Shown here: positions 12,690-33,300 of the stretch, piece by piece
Numbering within the stretch: the first letter of the stretch is position 1
Layout: each line of letters begins with the position of its first letter
The notes under the pieces: model-generated
Databases searched by the model: none
Seen by the model: the letters and a program-made list of their open reading frames with translations, nothing else
What the model was told of the DNA's origin: nothing
Translations under genes and position numbers: made by a program
Source: Pterobdella sp. o SKG-2022
Lineage: Eukaryota; Annelida; Clitellata; Hirudinida; Piscicolidae
Assembly (NCBI GenBank): GCA_964035795.1
Contig: OZ038326.1
Location: forward strand, 5,569,759 to 5,633,758
DNA length: 64,000 nt
Reading direction: 5' to 3'

Positions 12690-13410
12690 TGTCATCCATC
12701 TTTTATCATGGGTTCCATTTATTCACCCATACATACATCTGTCTGTTCATCAAAAATTGTAATCTATCCAGTTAGGTATATATTAATATGTCTATTTATC
12801 CACAATCCTAAACCATCCAGTCAACCACTTGAACTATTGCATTTTGTATGTATCGTGTTTATGAACCTATCAATCGATTTATAATCAATAAAGTTTTATT
12901 CAAAGAGATAAAATTTTGTTTCATTTTAAATTTCAAAAAATCTTTTTTTACGTATTCAATCTTCAAATCTTTTCCATCTGACGTGCCCATATTCCTAGTC
13001 AAAAAAAAAATAAAAACCAAAAGTTTTTGACAGGAATTCTTCTATTTTGATAAGATTTTTGATGAAAAGAATTTCTGATTTCGTTTGACCCTGCTTTGCA
13101 TAACAAAACCTCACTTTGAGAACTTTCACATCAATATTACAAGTTTCTATTCAATTTTCTCAAATAACCCATACTAAAAGTTTATATTTTTCATTTTTCA
13201 CCTCTATTGAATCATTATTATTATACATTTCTGAATTCGTTCATTTTTTACACTTATCCATCCATTCATATACCTACCCGTTCATTCATTTATTTGTGCA
13301 TAGACCTATTCTTTTATACATGAGTCCATCCATTTCTCCATCTATCACCCACTCATCCATTTATCCTTACATCCATCCCTTCATTCATCCACCCTTGCCA
13401 CCATCCACAC
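12690..13410 (+). repeat. Degenerate CATT/CATC tetranucleotide-rich region
   Basis: Two patches (12690-12830 and 13250-13410) are rich in catt, catc and atcc words such as tccatccattcatat and cattcattcattta. The open frame across 13116-13439 is explained by this repeat and is not a gene. Confidence 0.55.
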
Positions 13411-15557
13411 AAGGTAACCGAACTGAAACTCCTATTTGAGACTCAAGTGACCAAACACCGTTTTTATTACGTCATCCTCAGTGCTCTCATCACGTGTATC
13501 ATCATCGAGATCGTCATTGGTTGGTCATATTGAAATATTCCATAATGTTATTTTTAGTAATACTGTTGTTATTTATAGTTAGTAGTTAGCTCATAATAAT
13601 GATTAATATTACGGTTTTTGTTTTTAGTTAATAACTAGTTAAGATAGCTATAAACATTATTGTTATTTTAAAATTAAATATTAATATAACTGATGCTGTT
13701 GCTATTACGCTAAGTGGTGTCTGTGGTTTTACGAATATTTATTTTGTGAGTAAGTTTGTGTATTTACTTTTAAATCGATCACTAGTCATGCTAAGCTTAA
13801 GCCTCTTCAATACAAACTTTATGTATTTACCATTCAATTTAAAATTTGATTCTTTATAATGAAAAACGTCATTCAAAAAAAAATTTTTTTTGTCTCTTCA
13901 CTAATTTTTATTTCTGCAAAAACCTTTCTCATTAATATCTCCAAGCAAGCCATATATATAAGGATGTTGGTGCTTTCCACAGGTTACCCATGCATAACTC
14001 CTTTAATTGATCTGGACTCCCATAGTGGTCGTTGACAGCCTTTGGTGGCGGTCTGTTTCAAAATCTTTCGTATTTCAGCGGTTTATCTGAGCGTTCAACT
14101 ATTTTCGGGCTTTTATTGATGAGGAAGTTGTACTAATGAAGCTGAAGAAAATTTTTAATTTGAAAACTTCTCAAAGTATTCTAGTTGATAAATAAGATTA
14201 CATGGATAAGCTAAATTATCTGTATACTCGCAAATTGTGTCGAAAATTTGCAATAACCACTATATTTTACTGAAAGCTATTTTTATACTTGAAACCTCAT
14301 AACGAATAAACTTCGAAAATGACGTTCAATTGTTCTGCTTTTTATTCATATACATTTAATATAACTTTCTCAATATCTTTGTATTTTTGCATGTGATTTA
14401 GTTTAGGCAGTTGAACTTTTCCAGCCTACAAGCTTTATAAATCTTGTGAAATAATTCTTTCTAATTTAATGTTATTTTCAACGGCAAAAACCTTTTTTTC
14501 ATTTCCTAGTAGAGCAATCTTGAAGGCACGCAAAAGTGCCATAAATTTGCGTGGAAACACTCACAATAAGGACTTTAAAAATTACAGCCGCTTATAGAGT
14601 TCGATAATGGAAAAAGTGATAAATTTGAATTATAAAAAAAAATGGAAGTGAAGATATTAAAAAAAAGTTCCTATACTTTTATATTAAAAAATACAAGCTG
14701 GAAAAGAAAATTGAAAATTGTCTGATGATAAAAACATCAGAACAAGCTGATGGGAAATATGAGATGAAAACAAGACAGAAGGAATAAAGAAGAGGATGAT
14801 AAGGAAAACAGATTCATTTGCATAAGCCATGCTATAACTAATGACCGAGGACATCTTAAAAATGACAAATCGCCCTATTTACATGGTTTAGACAATTTTC
14901 TACAAAATTAACTAATTTATACTCTTCTGAATATTTGAAAGAAATTTCAATCTTAAAATATTCTATCCGAAGAAAAAACTTTTCATGGATAATTTTAAAT
15001 ATCAAAAATGCCAACTGAAATTGTTATCAATATTGCATAGTACAGTCTATCCATAATTTTGTATTCACAAGTATGAAATTTGAAGCATGCTTTTTTATTT
15101 TATAGTACGTTTTAAAACCTTTTTTTGGCCTTTTTCAATTATCAGCTTTCATTACAATTTTCAATTCTTTAAATTGTTTTTCTCAAACTCTCGTTAAATT
15201 ACTTTTGATCAATTTTATTTGATTTTTCAATAAGAACAATATCATTTATTGTTGCTCGTTTGAAAGAGAACTTCAAATTAAAATTGAATATATCCATGAA
15301 TCTATTGAGCATTGTATCAAAGTTTTAGTTTGAATATTTTACCACTATTCAATCTCTAAACATATTGACATTTTTCTGGTCATATTTAAATAATACTTTG
15401 ACGCTTTTTAGCATATTGTTACTGATTCTACTGAAATATTTTTGATAAACTAAAACTTTTCTAGCAACAGATAATTAACACTACTCTAATACTTGTTGAT
15501 AAAAAAACAAAATTGAGTCTAACAAACCTTTTAATTGAATTCGACAAACTCTTGAAG

Positions 15558-16576
15558 GTCTGGTGACAGTGTACATGACGCAAAAGAGAGTGAACATGCT
15601 GAGTAAAGTGCCGATAGAGAAGGACAAGAGTCAGAAGACACCCCCAAGTCCCTCTGCCAGCACCAAGTACACCCAGTTCTTCAACGACAATCGTTCGTGT
15701 TTTGTTTTCTTTTGGTTATTACTCAGTTTGGAACTATTAATGATTTTTTAAGTTGTACTTAATAAAAATTATATTTTTGAAAAATAAATATACCTACGTT
15801 ATATTCAGTAAAAAAAACACAAATTTTAAAAATGCTTTTGAAAAAGTAGACTATTTGCTGATAGCTTTACATCGCTCATGCAGTTGCACACTCACGTCAG
15901 TCAAACCAAACTACACAGCAGTTAAGCAGTACCACATTTTCAAGCCAAGTGTTTCTAGCAGTAAAGTGGCCACAAGTCAGTCGACCACATTCATTGCATC
16001 AACGTCACAACTGCGTCATAACTTGCCTTTTGTCGACTCTCTAATGAATCTTTGGCTTCAACGTGTCAAAAACTCCCTCCCATTCCAGAAAACTCTACTG
16101 CCGCAGATAACGCTCTCTTCACCATTTCAAGGTTTCATTAGGACTCAAATGCTAATTTTATGTCAACTATCACACAAAAATTATAAAAAGTTTTGAAAAC
16201 CAGTATTTTTTTTTGGATAAAATAAGCTCGAATAATATAAATAAAAACTTTAATTCAAACCCATATTATCGAAAACTTCATAACAAACCACCTAACATTT
16301 AAACCACTGTCACCCATACGAAGGTTCGACGAAGATGAGAACCCAGTGAAGACCACAATGGGAGACATGACGTCACCAACCACAGACCCCCCTATTAAAT
16401 CTGGATGCTGTTTAGGATGTTATAGGGGCAAATCGAGCCATAACCACGACAGACATTTACTGAAAGTTTGGCAAAACTTTCACTTTTACTTGTTGTATAT
16501 CGTCATGGTTTTGAATGTGTTCATCACAGCGTTTGGTCTTTCTGGAGAGAACATTAAGCTGTTAGAAAGCAACTGA
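15558..16576 (+). pseudogene. 3' exons of an unrecognised single-TM protein gene, with an apparent one-base frame break
   Basis: Exon 15558-15692 enters and leaves in phase 1 (LVTVYMTQKRVNML, then a Lys/Ser/Pro-rich stretch ending YTQFFNDN). The next exon, 15884-16131, has a good acceptor and reads LAHSRQSNQTTQQLSS in the incoming frame. The outgoing frame reads SNESLASTCQKLPPIPENS...LFTISR and continues in phase into 16324-16576 (FDEDENPVKTTMG...CCLGCYRGKSS). That exon ends with a hydrophobic segment, FHFYLLYIVMVLNVFITAFG, and a stop. The middle exon is 248 nt, one base off what the flanking phases need, so the frame breaks between about 16021 and 16048. This could be an assembly indel, a pseudogene, or a short intron with a weak donor. 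Upstream exons were not found and I do not recognise the family. Confidence 0.4.
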
Positions 16577-18289
16577 TGGAAAGCTGATTAATAATATAGA
16601 GGGTGACTGGCGATGGATTTAATTGAAATTCAAGTTATAGCTATCATAAAAGTTATAACAGATGTAATAACATAAGCTCCAAAGTTGGGGATGTAAATGA
16701 CAATCGGTTAACGACGTAATATTTGAAACTGTAATAAATCTGATGAGTTTTTTTATGATTATTTAAATGAAAACACTTTTTGGAGTTTATTTCATTCAAA
16801 GATTTTTCTTTAATATGGACTTACATTCTAAATTGGAGGTATAAATATTTTTATAACTTGTATCCAAATAGGTTTTGAGGTTCGAGAATCTTTGTTTCGT
16901 TCCCCATCTATATTACAGTGTTGAAAATTGTGATAAAGTAATAACAGAATCTATGAATTGGGAGTTGTACCTCAAAAAGTATTGTACTCATTTAGTTCTT
17001 TGCAAGACTTATAGTTCAACGTTGCTTCGTTTCAAGTCACAATTTAGTCTACACTTATCCATCTTCTTAGTTCGATTGATGCCAACTAATGTTTTTTTGT
17101 GGTATCTTTGCTTCATACAAGTATTAAAATTTTGTGGAAGATTCAAAATTTAAGTTCTTTTTTTAAATCTATGTTAACCACAAACTACGAGGTCAAAGAT
17201 AAGCTTTGCAGTATTAGAAACTAGTATTCATGTTTGATTTCCATATTCTTAAATGGTGTGTTATTTTAGTTCATTTTATGATTCAAATTCAAAATTTTTT
17301 TTCTTGTGAACAAATAAACTTTATACATTTTTCATTTAAAAAACCATAAAATAACGGATACAACAACGCCAGCCTCAGAAGTTTCTAGACCACGATTTGA
17401 ATGGTAATGAATTATAAATATCCAATCTCCTTTTTCTCGGTGCAACTTGTAAACACCAACCAGAAACAAATTAATGGAAATTTTCTTTTGTTTTACAACT
17501 ATTAAGTTTGTTAATACCGTTGAAACCTAAGAAAACTTGCACAAATATTTTTCGAAATATTCATCAAGTTTATAAAACTCTCAAAATCTCAAGTGAATTC
17601 ATGAAAAAATTTCTAAGAAAAAGTTCAAATATTTGCATAGTCTTATTTTGCCTCTAGAGCAAACAGTGCTAGAAGCGTAATCGAAAGATATTAGCGTTGT
17701 TTGAAAGCTTTTTATCTTTTTATTAACAGTTTAATAAAATAAATATAAATACAAATATAAACGTTAGTTTAAAAAACTCAATTGTGAAATGAACTTTTAT
17801 AATGTTTTAACCAGATTAAACTGAAAAGTTTGCTCAAAATGTATGAAATAAATGCTGAATGCGAGGGACACTTTGGAAATCTTCTATAGAATTAATGTGA
17901 AAACAATAACAAAGACCCATCAAGTTGAAGCTTATCTTTAACTTTGTGAATTTTATATTGAGATAACAACACTAACTTAAGCAAACAGGTTAAAAAAAGC
18001 TTTTAAGTAGTTCACGCAGTGTATTCAAAAACACTAAAAAATTTCAATAGAACAAAGCTTTTCTTTAAGTAACATTTTCAAGTAGTTTATGCAGATATCA
18101 TATATATTTTAAGTTATTTCCAATTGTTATCAGTGTAAATATGTATTTATATATGAGTAGAAGTCATGCTTTTTGAAGTATTTAGCCTTGTTAGAAAAAA
18201 ATGTGTAATTAAATAAAAAAGAAAAGCACCGAATACTATGCTAAATTCAAGTTTTTTTACTGGAGTTTTACATTAATATTATATTGTCC

Positions 18290-18365
18290 TATTGGAGTAG
18301 CGCCCTGTGAAACCTATCAAATGCACAACTGAAACACCAGTTAGGGGTTGCTTAAGATGATGTTA
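18290..18365 (+). repeat. Dispersed repeat, copy 1
   Basis: The sequence gtagcgccctgtgaaaccta tcaaatgcacaactgaaac resembles the minus strand at 61370-61440 (gtggcgccctgtgaaactta tcaattgcgcatccgaaac). Two copies define a short repeat of unknown type. Confidence 0.45.
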
Positions 18366-18837
18366 TTATGTTTTTTAAAAATATTTTATTTATTATTCAA
18401 ACACTTATATGAGGTTTTTCAAGTTTAACTCTATGAATCTTTTGCATTTTTGTGGTAATTTAATCCGGTTTAGGTTTTATTTGGGGTGTTGAATTTTTGC
18501 AGGTTTTTATTGAATATATTGAAAGTTTTAAAACAAAATAAATATTTGAAAAAACAATGTAAAAAATCTAACAACAAAAATGAACAAAACAAAACTATAT
18601 CATAATTCAGAAAATTTTATTCACTTAATAAAAACAACAAAAACCGAACTAAAACAAAAATAAAATAGTTAATCAAGAACAAAAAAAATAAAAAACAAAA
18701 AAAAGTTTATTAAAAATAATGGAATAATTATCAGGATTGAGAGTGCAAGTTGCGGATGCTACAGAATAAATAACTCAATTGGCCATTACGGAACTTTGCA
18801 ATTAATTCTCATGCTATCATTAAATCTATACAATAAA

Positions 18838-18945
18838 ATAAAACAATGCAATACAATACAAAGCAATATAATACAACACAATACAATAAATTTGAATACA
18901 ATGCAATACAATAAGATTATGATGGCATTTTAGACCACATATAAT
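18838..18945 (+). repeat. (CAATA)n-flanked dispersed repeat, copy 1
   Basis: Irregular caata/caatg units are followed by gattatgatggcatttta gaccac. The same arrangement recurs at 32440, and the core alone at 60932. Confidence 0.5.
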
Positions 18946-19597
18946 CTATTGAATAACACACTTATATTTTCTACTTTTATCAAAAATTTGATTCGTTATC
19001 AGTGAATGAAAAAGAACTTAGTCAAGAATAGCAAAACCAAGTTGATTTAACTGATGGGCGTAGTCCGTGAAAGGTCTTATTAATTAAAGAAGTGTTATCC
19101 TTGTAGCTTATCGTTTGTTGTCTATTTTGAATAAATTCATTGTTTTCTCGTTAAAATTTAATATGATTTTTATAATATTTTTAAACATATTCTTTAATTT
19201 CGATTATTTTGATTTTAATATTTTTTATTTTAGTTAATTTTTTGGATTTATTTTTATCCTCCACGTTAAAGAACCAGAAATTTTGTTATACAAATAGAAA
19301 CCAATCAAACCTCGCATGAACTTCCAATAAATAATCTTCAAATCCCTTTCTTCCAATTAAAAAAAATTTTTATCAAAAAACAATTGAAATAACGCTAAAA
19401 TGGAAAAGTAAGGTTACAAATGAAGATACCACAACAAAAATAATAACAAAGAAACTATAATAAAACTAAAAATAACAATAATAATAATGAAAAAATCTAA
19501 TAATAAAAAAAATAAAAATAATGATGAAACGATGAAAAATATAATAAAAACGATAAAAACAGCAATAATGATAATATCAGAAATAAACACCAATATG

Positions 19598-21250
<1,653 letters not shown>

Positions 21251-21260
21251 TAACCGCCCT

Positions 21261-21268
21261 TATAAAAA
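21261..21268 (+). promoter_or_regulatory. TATA box of the small secreted-protein gene
   Basis: TATAAAAA lies 12 bp beyond the end of the giant (AC)n tract and 72 bp before the start codon. Transcription would begin near 21290-21295, leaving a 5' UTR of about 45-50 nt. Confidence 0.6.
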
Positions 21269-21339
21269 GTGATGAACTGAAGTTAATAAGAGGAAAAGTC
21301 ATAAAGAGGATTAAACACAAGAAGAAAAACTTAGTGAAA

Positions 21340-26476
<5,137 letters not shown>

Positions 26477-26692
26477 TTGCCAACAATGCTTTTTATGATG
26501 GATTGGGGAAGATATAATTAGTTACCTTACATAAGTGTTAATATATTCATTTCATAGTAGGATAGCGTGTAGTTGGGTTATCACTGGTTTAACTTGTATA
26601 ACACCAGGGTTATTTTGTAAATTAATTAATTTTAAACGTTGAAGCAAATTTTTTACATAGTGGGAAGGTAAAAATAATTGAAAAGAGCTAAC

Positions 26693-26698
26693 TAATAA
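26693..26698 (+). terminator. Candidate polyadenylation signal of the small secreted-protein gene
   Basis: AATAAA occurs about 220 nt after the TAA stop, in the sequence actaataaatcat. It is the first perfect signal I see downstream. Confidence 0.4.
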
Positions 26699-27381
26699 AT
26701 CATAATATTATAATTTACAATAGTTGAGCGAGGTGTAAAAGGTCAATTTTAACAACATCACTTTGTGGACACGCAACATTCTCATTGTCGAATTCTTATT
26801 TATTCAACTTTTGTATTTGTTTCATTTAAAATCTGATTTTATCTATGTTTCAAACCAATATGGAAACTTTCTCACGAATAAAAATTTGAATTTTTCACGG
26901 TTTTGTTTATTTTCGGACCTCTACTCTCCAGAAATCTTTACTAATTTCGTTTGACATGCTTCTAAAAAAGTCATCTCAGTTAGGTTCCATCTATTCATTT
27001 GACCCTGCTTCTTATATGATATACAATCAAGTTACAGTTTAAATCATTTGAGCTATATTATTGTAATATAATGTAGTTTGGTTCTAATAACTGGGCTGAT
27101 TAAACTATGTTTCTAAATCAGTTTTGAAGATTTCAAAGCTTTATTGCTTTTAAAATAATTTTGTTATGTACATATTTAATTATAAGTCATTGTTTGACGA
27201 AGCTAAAAACCAAACTTTCTATTAAACTGTTTTGAATCTGACAACATCAAATGCTTATGTATTTTAAGCCCAACAGAAATTATATAAAAACTCGAAGATT
27301 CTATGTATCCATCATATTACACAGCCACAATACAGTAGAAAATGAAATTAAAACATAAAATCATCAAAAAACAAGCAAAAA

Positions 27382-30300
27382 TCAATCATAAAATTCAGGA
27401 ATGAAATGGGTCACAAGGGATTTTGGGGACTGGAGAGATATGGAGAAGCGAGCGTTGGCGTTTTGTAGGAGTATTGCTTTTATTCGTTCTTGTGGCAGTA
27501 GTAATCTTTGATCTGTGAGAGGTTGTTTGATTATAAAATTATGATATAAATATCTCATTTTTAGGAGATTTATAAGCGACATTAGGCTGTTTAAAACAAT
27601 ATAAATTGGAAATAGTTGACTTTGAATTTATAAAAACTATGTTAATATCATTTTATTTAATATCGAAGTTTTGTAAAATCTATTCAAGTTATGATATTGT
27701 CTCATATTATGGCCAGGCTTCAATTCAATGTGTTTTGCTAAAACCAATTATTTTACCTCACATCATGTTTTAAAAAAAATTCTGTTAAAATTACCTATGT
27801 TATATAGTTATACGTGAATTAGAAAGAAAAAATCAATTTTGATCTTTATTTCATTAAATTAATACGCCTTTTAAGATCAATAAGATACCACGAGGTATCA
27901 AATGAAGAAATAGAAGAGACTAGTTATTTTTTATGCATTTACAGGTATTTTAATGCTTCATATTATGTTTTAGTTGTATTTATTTAACAAAACTTCCCAC
28001 CTAGAATTCCACCATTTTCAAACAAACAGGCGTGCTCAACGAAGTTTTGTATTCCGCTGCTGTGGAATGAAAAGCATAATAGTAATTAATGGAAGTAGAA
28101 ATTAAGAGTCATCTTTCCGGAAGTAAAATTTCAAAAAAAAAATTTAAACGTTAAGTAGAAATAATTTTCAATTGTGATAATAAAAATAAACAAAAATGCG
28201 GAAAACTTTTTTTAATTCTTAAAATTTTCTAAATATTCTTGGTATCATTTTTATCTAAAGCCAATAACAATAACCAAAAAACACGAGTATCTCAATAAAC
28301 CACAAAAAAGCGTTTATTAAGCCATTTATACACGATGTGTCAAACTTCAACCATGTATCTATCATAACTAATGCATTATACTGAATTTTCCATAGAGTAG
28401 TGATCTGTTAAACATATCAACTGTTTTCAATCTAACCCCAATGAAAGAAAAGTAACGGTTTTACTAAAACTAAGAGACTTATTCTGCCAACCAGCATAAA
28501 ACACACATTCTCACAAGTAGATACTCATCCAAAGTAAACAATCAAAGCATTGCACACACAGGTCCCACCTGTTATAGATCTCCAGAATTTCAGCTACAGT
28601 ACATGTTTCAATAGGGAGAAGGCATCTTTGAGGGAAGTCTGGATGCATTGAATGTACGTAGATCTGCAATGGTTGGTTAGGGATAAAGTATAGATGGCTT
28701 ATATATATATTATAGATCAGCAATGGTTGGTTACGGATTAAGTAAATATGTCTTATCTTTGTTATAGATCTACCAGTGGCTGGTTATATACTAAGTATTA
28801 TATATGTTAAGTATGTTAGATCAAGTGAATGTATGTATTAACTAGTATAAATAACAAAATTAGTACGTCTTTATGTATTTACTATATCAGATTATGTTTT
28901 TGGGACCTCCAAAAGCTGATTAGATATGAACTATATATGTATTATTCATTTTAGGTTTTACTTGTATGTATGCCTCAGCAATGGTTAGGTGTGAAGTAAT
29001 ATGAGTAATACAAGGAGTGGTTTGATAGATTTATTAATGGATGTATGTATGAGTGTTTGAATAAAACAATATCTAGGTTTTGGCGTGGTTTGAGTAACGA
29101 AGAAAAAAACTGTTAAACAATGAGGTGAGAAAGAAATCTAATGAATCTGTAGAATGTTATATTTAATTTGAAATTTTTCAATAAATCCCGATTAATTGAA
29201 AAAATATGAAATTTTATGCTTAATTTTTCGCCTATTTCTTTTAAACGTGTACTTTGGATCTATTTATTATATTGGGATTTAGTTCGGGTAACTGATCTAA
29301 TGGGTGAATATGTAGTTCTGTTATGATAGAATAGTTTCAAAAAGTTATGATATACAAGTTTAATACAGAAAGATATTTTAATTATAAAATAAATAGATAA
29401 ATTTTCATATTGATATTCTATGAGTGATTTTAAGTGTTTTTGGTTGTTTTAGGTAATTTGGTTTATATAGATATAGTTAGACCTACAGCTGGTCTCGTTT
29501 TATTGGATATTAAATGTATTTAAATATGAATTTAATTAGTTTAAATGGTGAAATTTATATTTATAAGATCAACGAAACCTGTTTCGGAGTGTTTTCTGGC
29601 GCTTTTTTTTTGTTTTTCTGTAACATAATGTCAATTATTATTCACTATAATTATATCTAAACACACTTGTAAATTCTTATGTATTTTTTGTGTATTATTT
29701 TTAGTTGAATTTGATAATAAAACTAATAAATTTTAAATTTTTTTCGTAAAATTTATTTAATTTGTTTAAAATAAATTAATGAAAAAATTAAAAGTATTTT
29801 AAAACTTATCATAGAACGAACCTTGGCTCTCAATACGGATTGAATACCTACTTCTCGTATCTGCTCTAAACACAACATTGGCACCTTGAGGTTAAAAACA
29901 TCAATAAAAATAAAAAAAATAAATAACAATAATAAAAAAAATCAACAATAATAAAAAAATAATAAAGCGTAACTTCTAGTTTTCCTACTCATTTACTAAT
30001 AAACTCTTATTGACTTTATATTTAAAAATATTATGTTTTTGTTTTGTTTTTGATACTACTAATATATATATAATAAAACTGCTCAAAGTCTTAACCTAAT
30101 CAATAATTTGAAAATAGATTGAATGAAAAAAATAAATAAAAGTAAATTTGGAATTTAATTTCACATAATTCTTATTTGAACAACATTTATTGTGTTCATA
30201 AAAAACCCACATTCCAGATTTCATTGTTGTTTTCCAATACGTATAAAACCACGTTTGTGAACTGACCTGCGAAATCCAACATAATGTACAAACTTAGTGT

Positions 30301-33300
30301 TTATGTAGATATCGATGTTAAAAAATCGAACCACCAAAAACATAACATAATCGTTTTAGACTCCATCGAGAGTAGAAGACTCAGTTTCGCTTATCAAGTT
30401 TTCATCAACATCATCAAAGGTTTGCATATAAAATTCAAATGTTTCGGGATTATTTCACAAACCACAAAAAGGTGCACACAGAAATAATACACTCAATCCA
30501 ATCCAAAACTTATTTAACTTCCAATACCAGCTTACCGAAGTTTTTGATGTCGTTAGAAGCCCCCAAAGAGAACAGTGAAGGGCTTATCATCATGGCGACA
30601 TTCTCAAGGGTCATGCGGTTCACCTTACTGTTGATGATCTTCAGTAACAAGTCCACCAGTAACTGTAGCAGGGTTTATGGAAGTTATGTGTTATGATAGT
30701 GAAAACAAAAAAAATAATAACAATAATAAAAATAAAGTCATCAAGTAAAAATAATAATAATAACAATAAAGAGAATAATTTTAATCAAAACTAAATATTA
30801 TTGCATATTTACGTCATATAACCCCTTAAATTATGCCTTTCATATAAAACTGATTTATTTCTCGCCATTTAAGACCTGTAAAGTGGCCCTGTTTGCATCA
30901 GGAAGCAAACACATGAGGCACTGAAAAGCCTTCAGTTTTACTTTTTCCTTCTCAATATCTGTGTGGTAGTTATGATGAAGATGATGGTGATGAAGATGAT
31001 GGTGGTGAAAAGGGTTAGGATCATGGTTGTTTATAAAGATTTATTTAATAATTAAAACATCAGAGATAATCGTAATAATAAGATTACTAATAAAAATATT
31101 TATAGTGCTAAAATGAATATTTGAAAACTTCAACACTTTTTTTAAAAAGAAAAAAAATTGTATTTATAGAAAAATAAAAAAAAAACTAAATCGAAACTGT
31201 ATATGAGGCGTTGTAATTTATCGTGAAGAATTAGCTAAAAACTAATATAAGAAGTAGCTATAGAAAAGACAAATAGAATTACTTGCACTCAAAAACAATA
31301 AGTAACCATTGGTAGGTTTAAAAATTCAACTACAATCTATTATAAAGCTTAAGCTCCTAATGGTTTGTAGAGCACTAACTGAGAGCCTTGCAGAAGGCAT
31401 CCAACCACTTGAGGCTGAACAGTGGCTGAGGTAGGGTTCTCAAAAACTAAAGGAGAAAATAATATGAAAAAACAGATTAAAAATATATTTTAAAAGCAAA
31501 GTCAAAATTTCTTTACTTTATTCAACGTGCAATTTCATGAACGTATCTCTCATTAACCAACTAGAAAACAACAGAAATTAAAAATCTATACAAGAACTAA
31601 TTAAATTCCTCTATTAAATCATCAATCTACTCAATTGCAAGCATTAACGGCCTCACATGCTTCAGCAGACCAGCTAGATCATGAGGCATTAGTGGGTAGA
31701 TGAGGGGTAGGGGATTTGAGCAATATTCCAGGGTGTTTACTGTCTCCTTTAGTAAGAGGGTTGTGATGTTTTATTGATTATTTTATTGTATATAACATAA
31801 GTTTTTATTTATTTTTGGAAAAAATCAAAAATATGAAAAAATAATAGAATTATTATTATTGTTAATGTTATTATTTTTATAATAAAACCAATTTCATTGT
31901 ATAGAGCACTAATTATCCTTCCGACCAAAGCGATTGCTATAAATTATAACAAACCTTCCAATATGAAGATCTCCCTGGATGCATACAAAAATGACTTCCC
32001 CAAAATAAATAACTGACACAACTAACAAAATATAAAAAACATCAAAATTTCCTTCATAAATAAATTTTTAACCACACTTACAAATATACTTGTAACTAAC
32101 CTATAACCATACTTACAACCAAACTCCCAAATACACGTAACTACATGTATGAATGCAACCTCAAAAATACACGCATAACTACATCTATTTATACTCTTAT
32201 AACTTCCACATAAACCATATTTAAAAACACCTTGATCCTAGCTTGACTCCCAGACACCCTCAAAAGCCCTTCTTCATCTACGTACCTTTCCAGTCTTGAC
32301 AAGATCTGGTTCAAAGGTTTGGTGGGAAGTACAGAAAAGGATTGTGAGTTTTATGGTTTTTTTAAATAGGGTTTTATTAAAAGGTTTTTAACTAAAAGAT
32401 TGTGGTAGGTTTGGTTAGTATATATTTATAGATTATTTAAGTACAATACAATACAATAAAATTATGAGTAAGATTATAGTGGCATTAACTTCAGGAGTTT
32501 CTAGGCCATGTGAATGTTATTGGACCTTCATTTGATTAAAATATTTCTTTTTAATGTGTATATGTTTATTGGTATGTTAATTAAATTAAAAACAAGTCTA
32601 TCATATAATAAAATAAAGATGAACATTATAAGCAAATTTTTATAGCGCTAAGTTAGTTAACCTGAAAACAGATCACACCCTACATAAGCACCACATGACT
32701 ATATAAACACCAAAAACATCCAAAAACGCCCAAAAACACCACATAAAAATCTAATAGACACATATACACTACGCAATCCCTCAAACACCTCTTGAGCACT
32801 TGAAACACCACACGACTCACCAGTTGAACGATGAAAGGAACCCTGATAGACGGCACCTTCCTACTGTCCCTACTCAACAAGAACTCCAACGACACACCAA
32901 ACATTCCGTTGTCTGAAAAGGGGTTTAAGGTTAGTTTTAAGTTTAAGATGGTTTTTGCACCTTAGTTGCTTTCCTTGGCATTTTATAAAAAGAAACTAAA
33001 AATTTTATTAGTATCTAATGCAGTTTAAAGCCTGCTATTTTTCAACAGAGGAGTCTATTGTATAAATTTTGATATGTTTTACCCCAGTCGGGTAGTCTAT
33101 ACGGGAATAAATTATAAAACAGGTATTGAATAGAAAATAATGCAAAATAAGGATAGTATAGTTTCTAGACCACTATCAAAGTTGTTTTGAATGAATGAAT
33201 TATAGTTTTACATATAAAATTAAATACTACATTAACTATATGAATATTATTGGACTGGTATTAATTTAGTTTTTGCGTCGTATTGAGTGATTATAATCTT

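Larger units (their letters stand above)
10430..15557. other. AT-rich region with repeats and weak exon-like signals
   Basis: It holds the ATC and CATT/CATC repeats and a possible signal-peptide exon at 12057, listed separately. Otherwise I see no supported gene. The upstream exons of the 15.6-16.6 kb gene may lie here or in the preceding sequence. Confidence 0.4.

Noticed and set aside
13116..13439. 107-codon plus-strand frame rich in His, Pro, Ser and Ile
   Set aside because: It is a translation of the degenerate CATT/CATC tetranucleotide repeat.
13982..14130. Two possible plus-strand exons reading cadherin-like (YPCITPLIDLDSHSG and AVYLSVQLFSG)
   Set aside because: Both have tidy acceptors and their phases could join, but the intron between them would be only about 50 bp, the second hits a stop at once, and no neighbouring cadherin repeat is visible.
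30284..30696. Two plus-strand frames
   Set aside because: Overlap or lie antisense to RhoGAP exons whose minus-strand translation matches the GAP domain.
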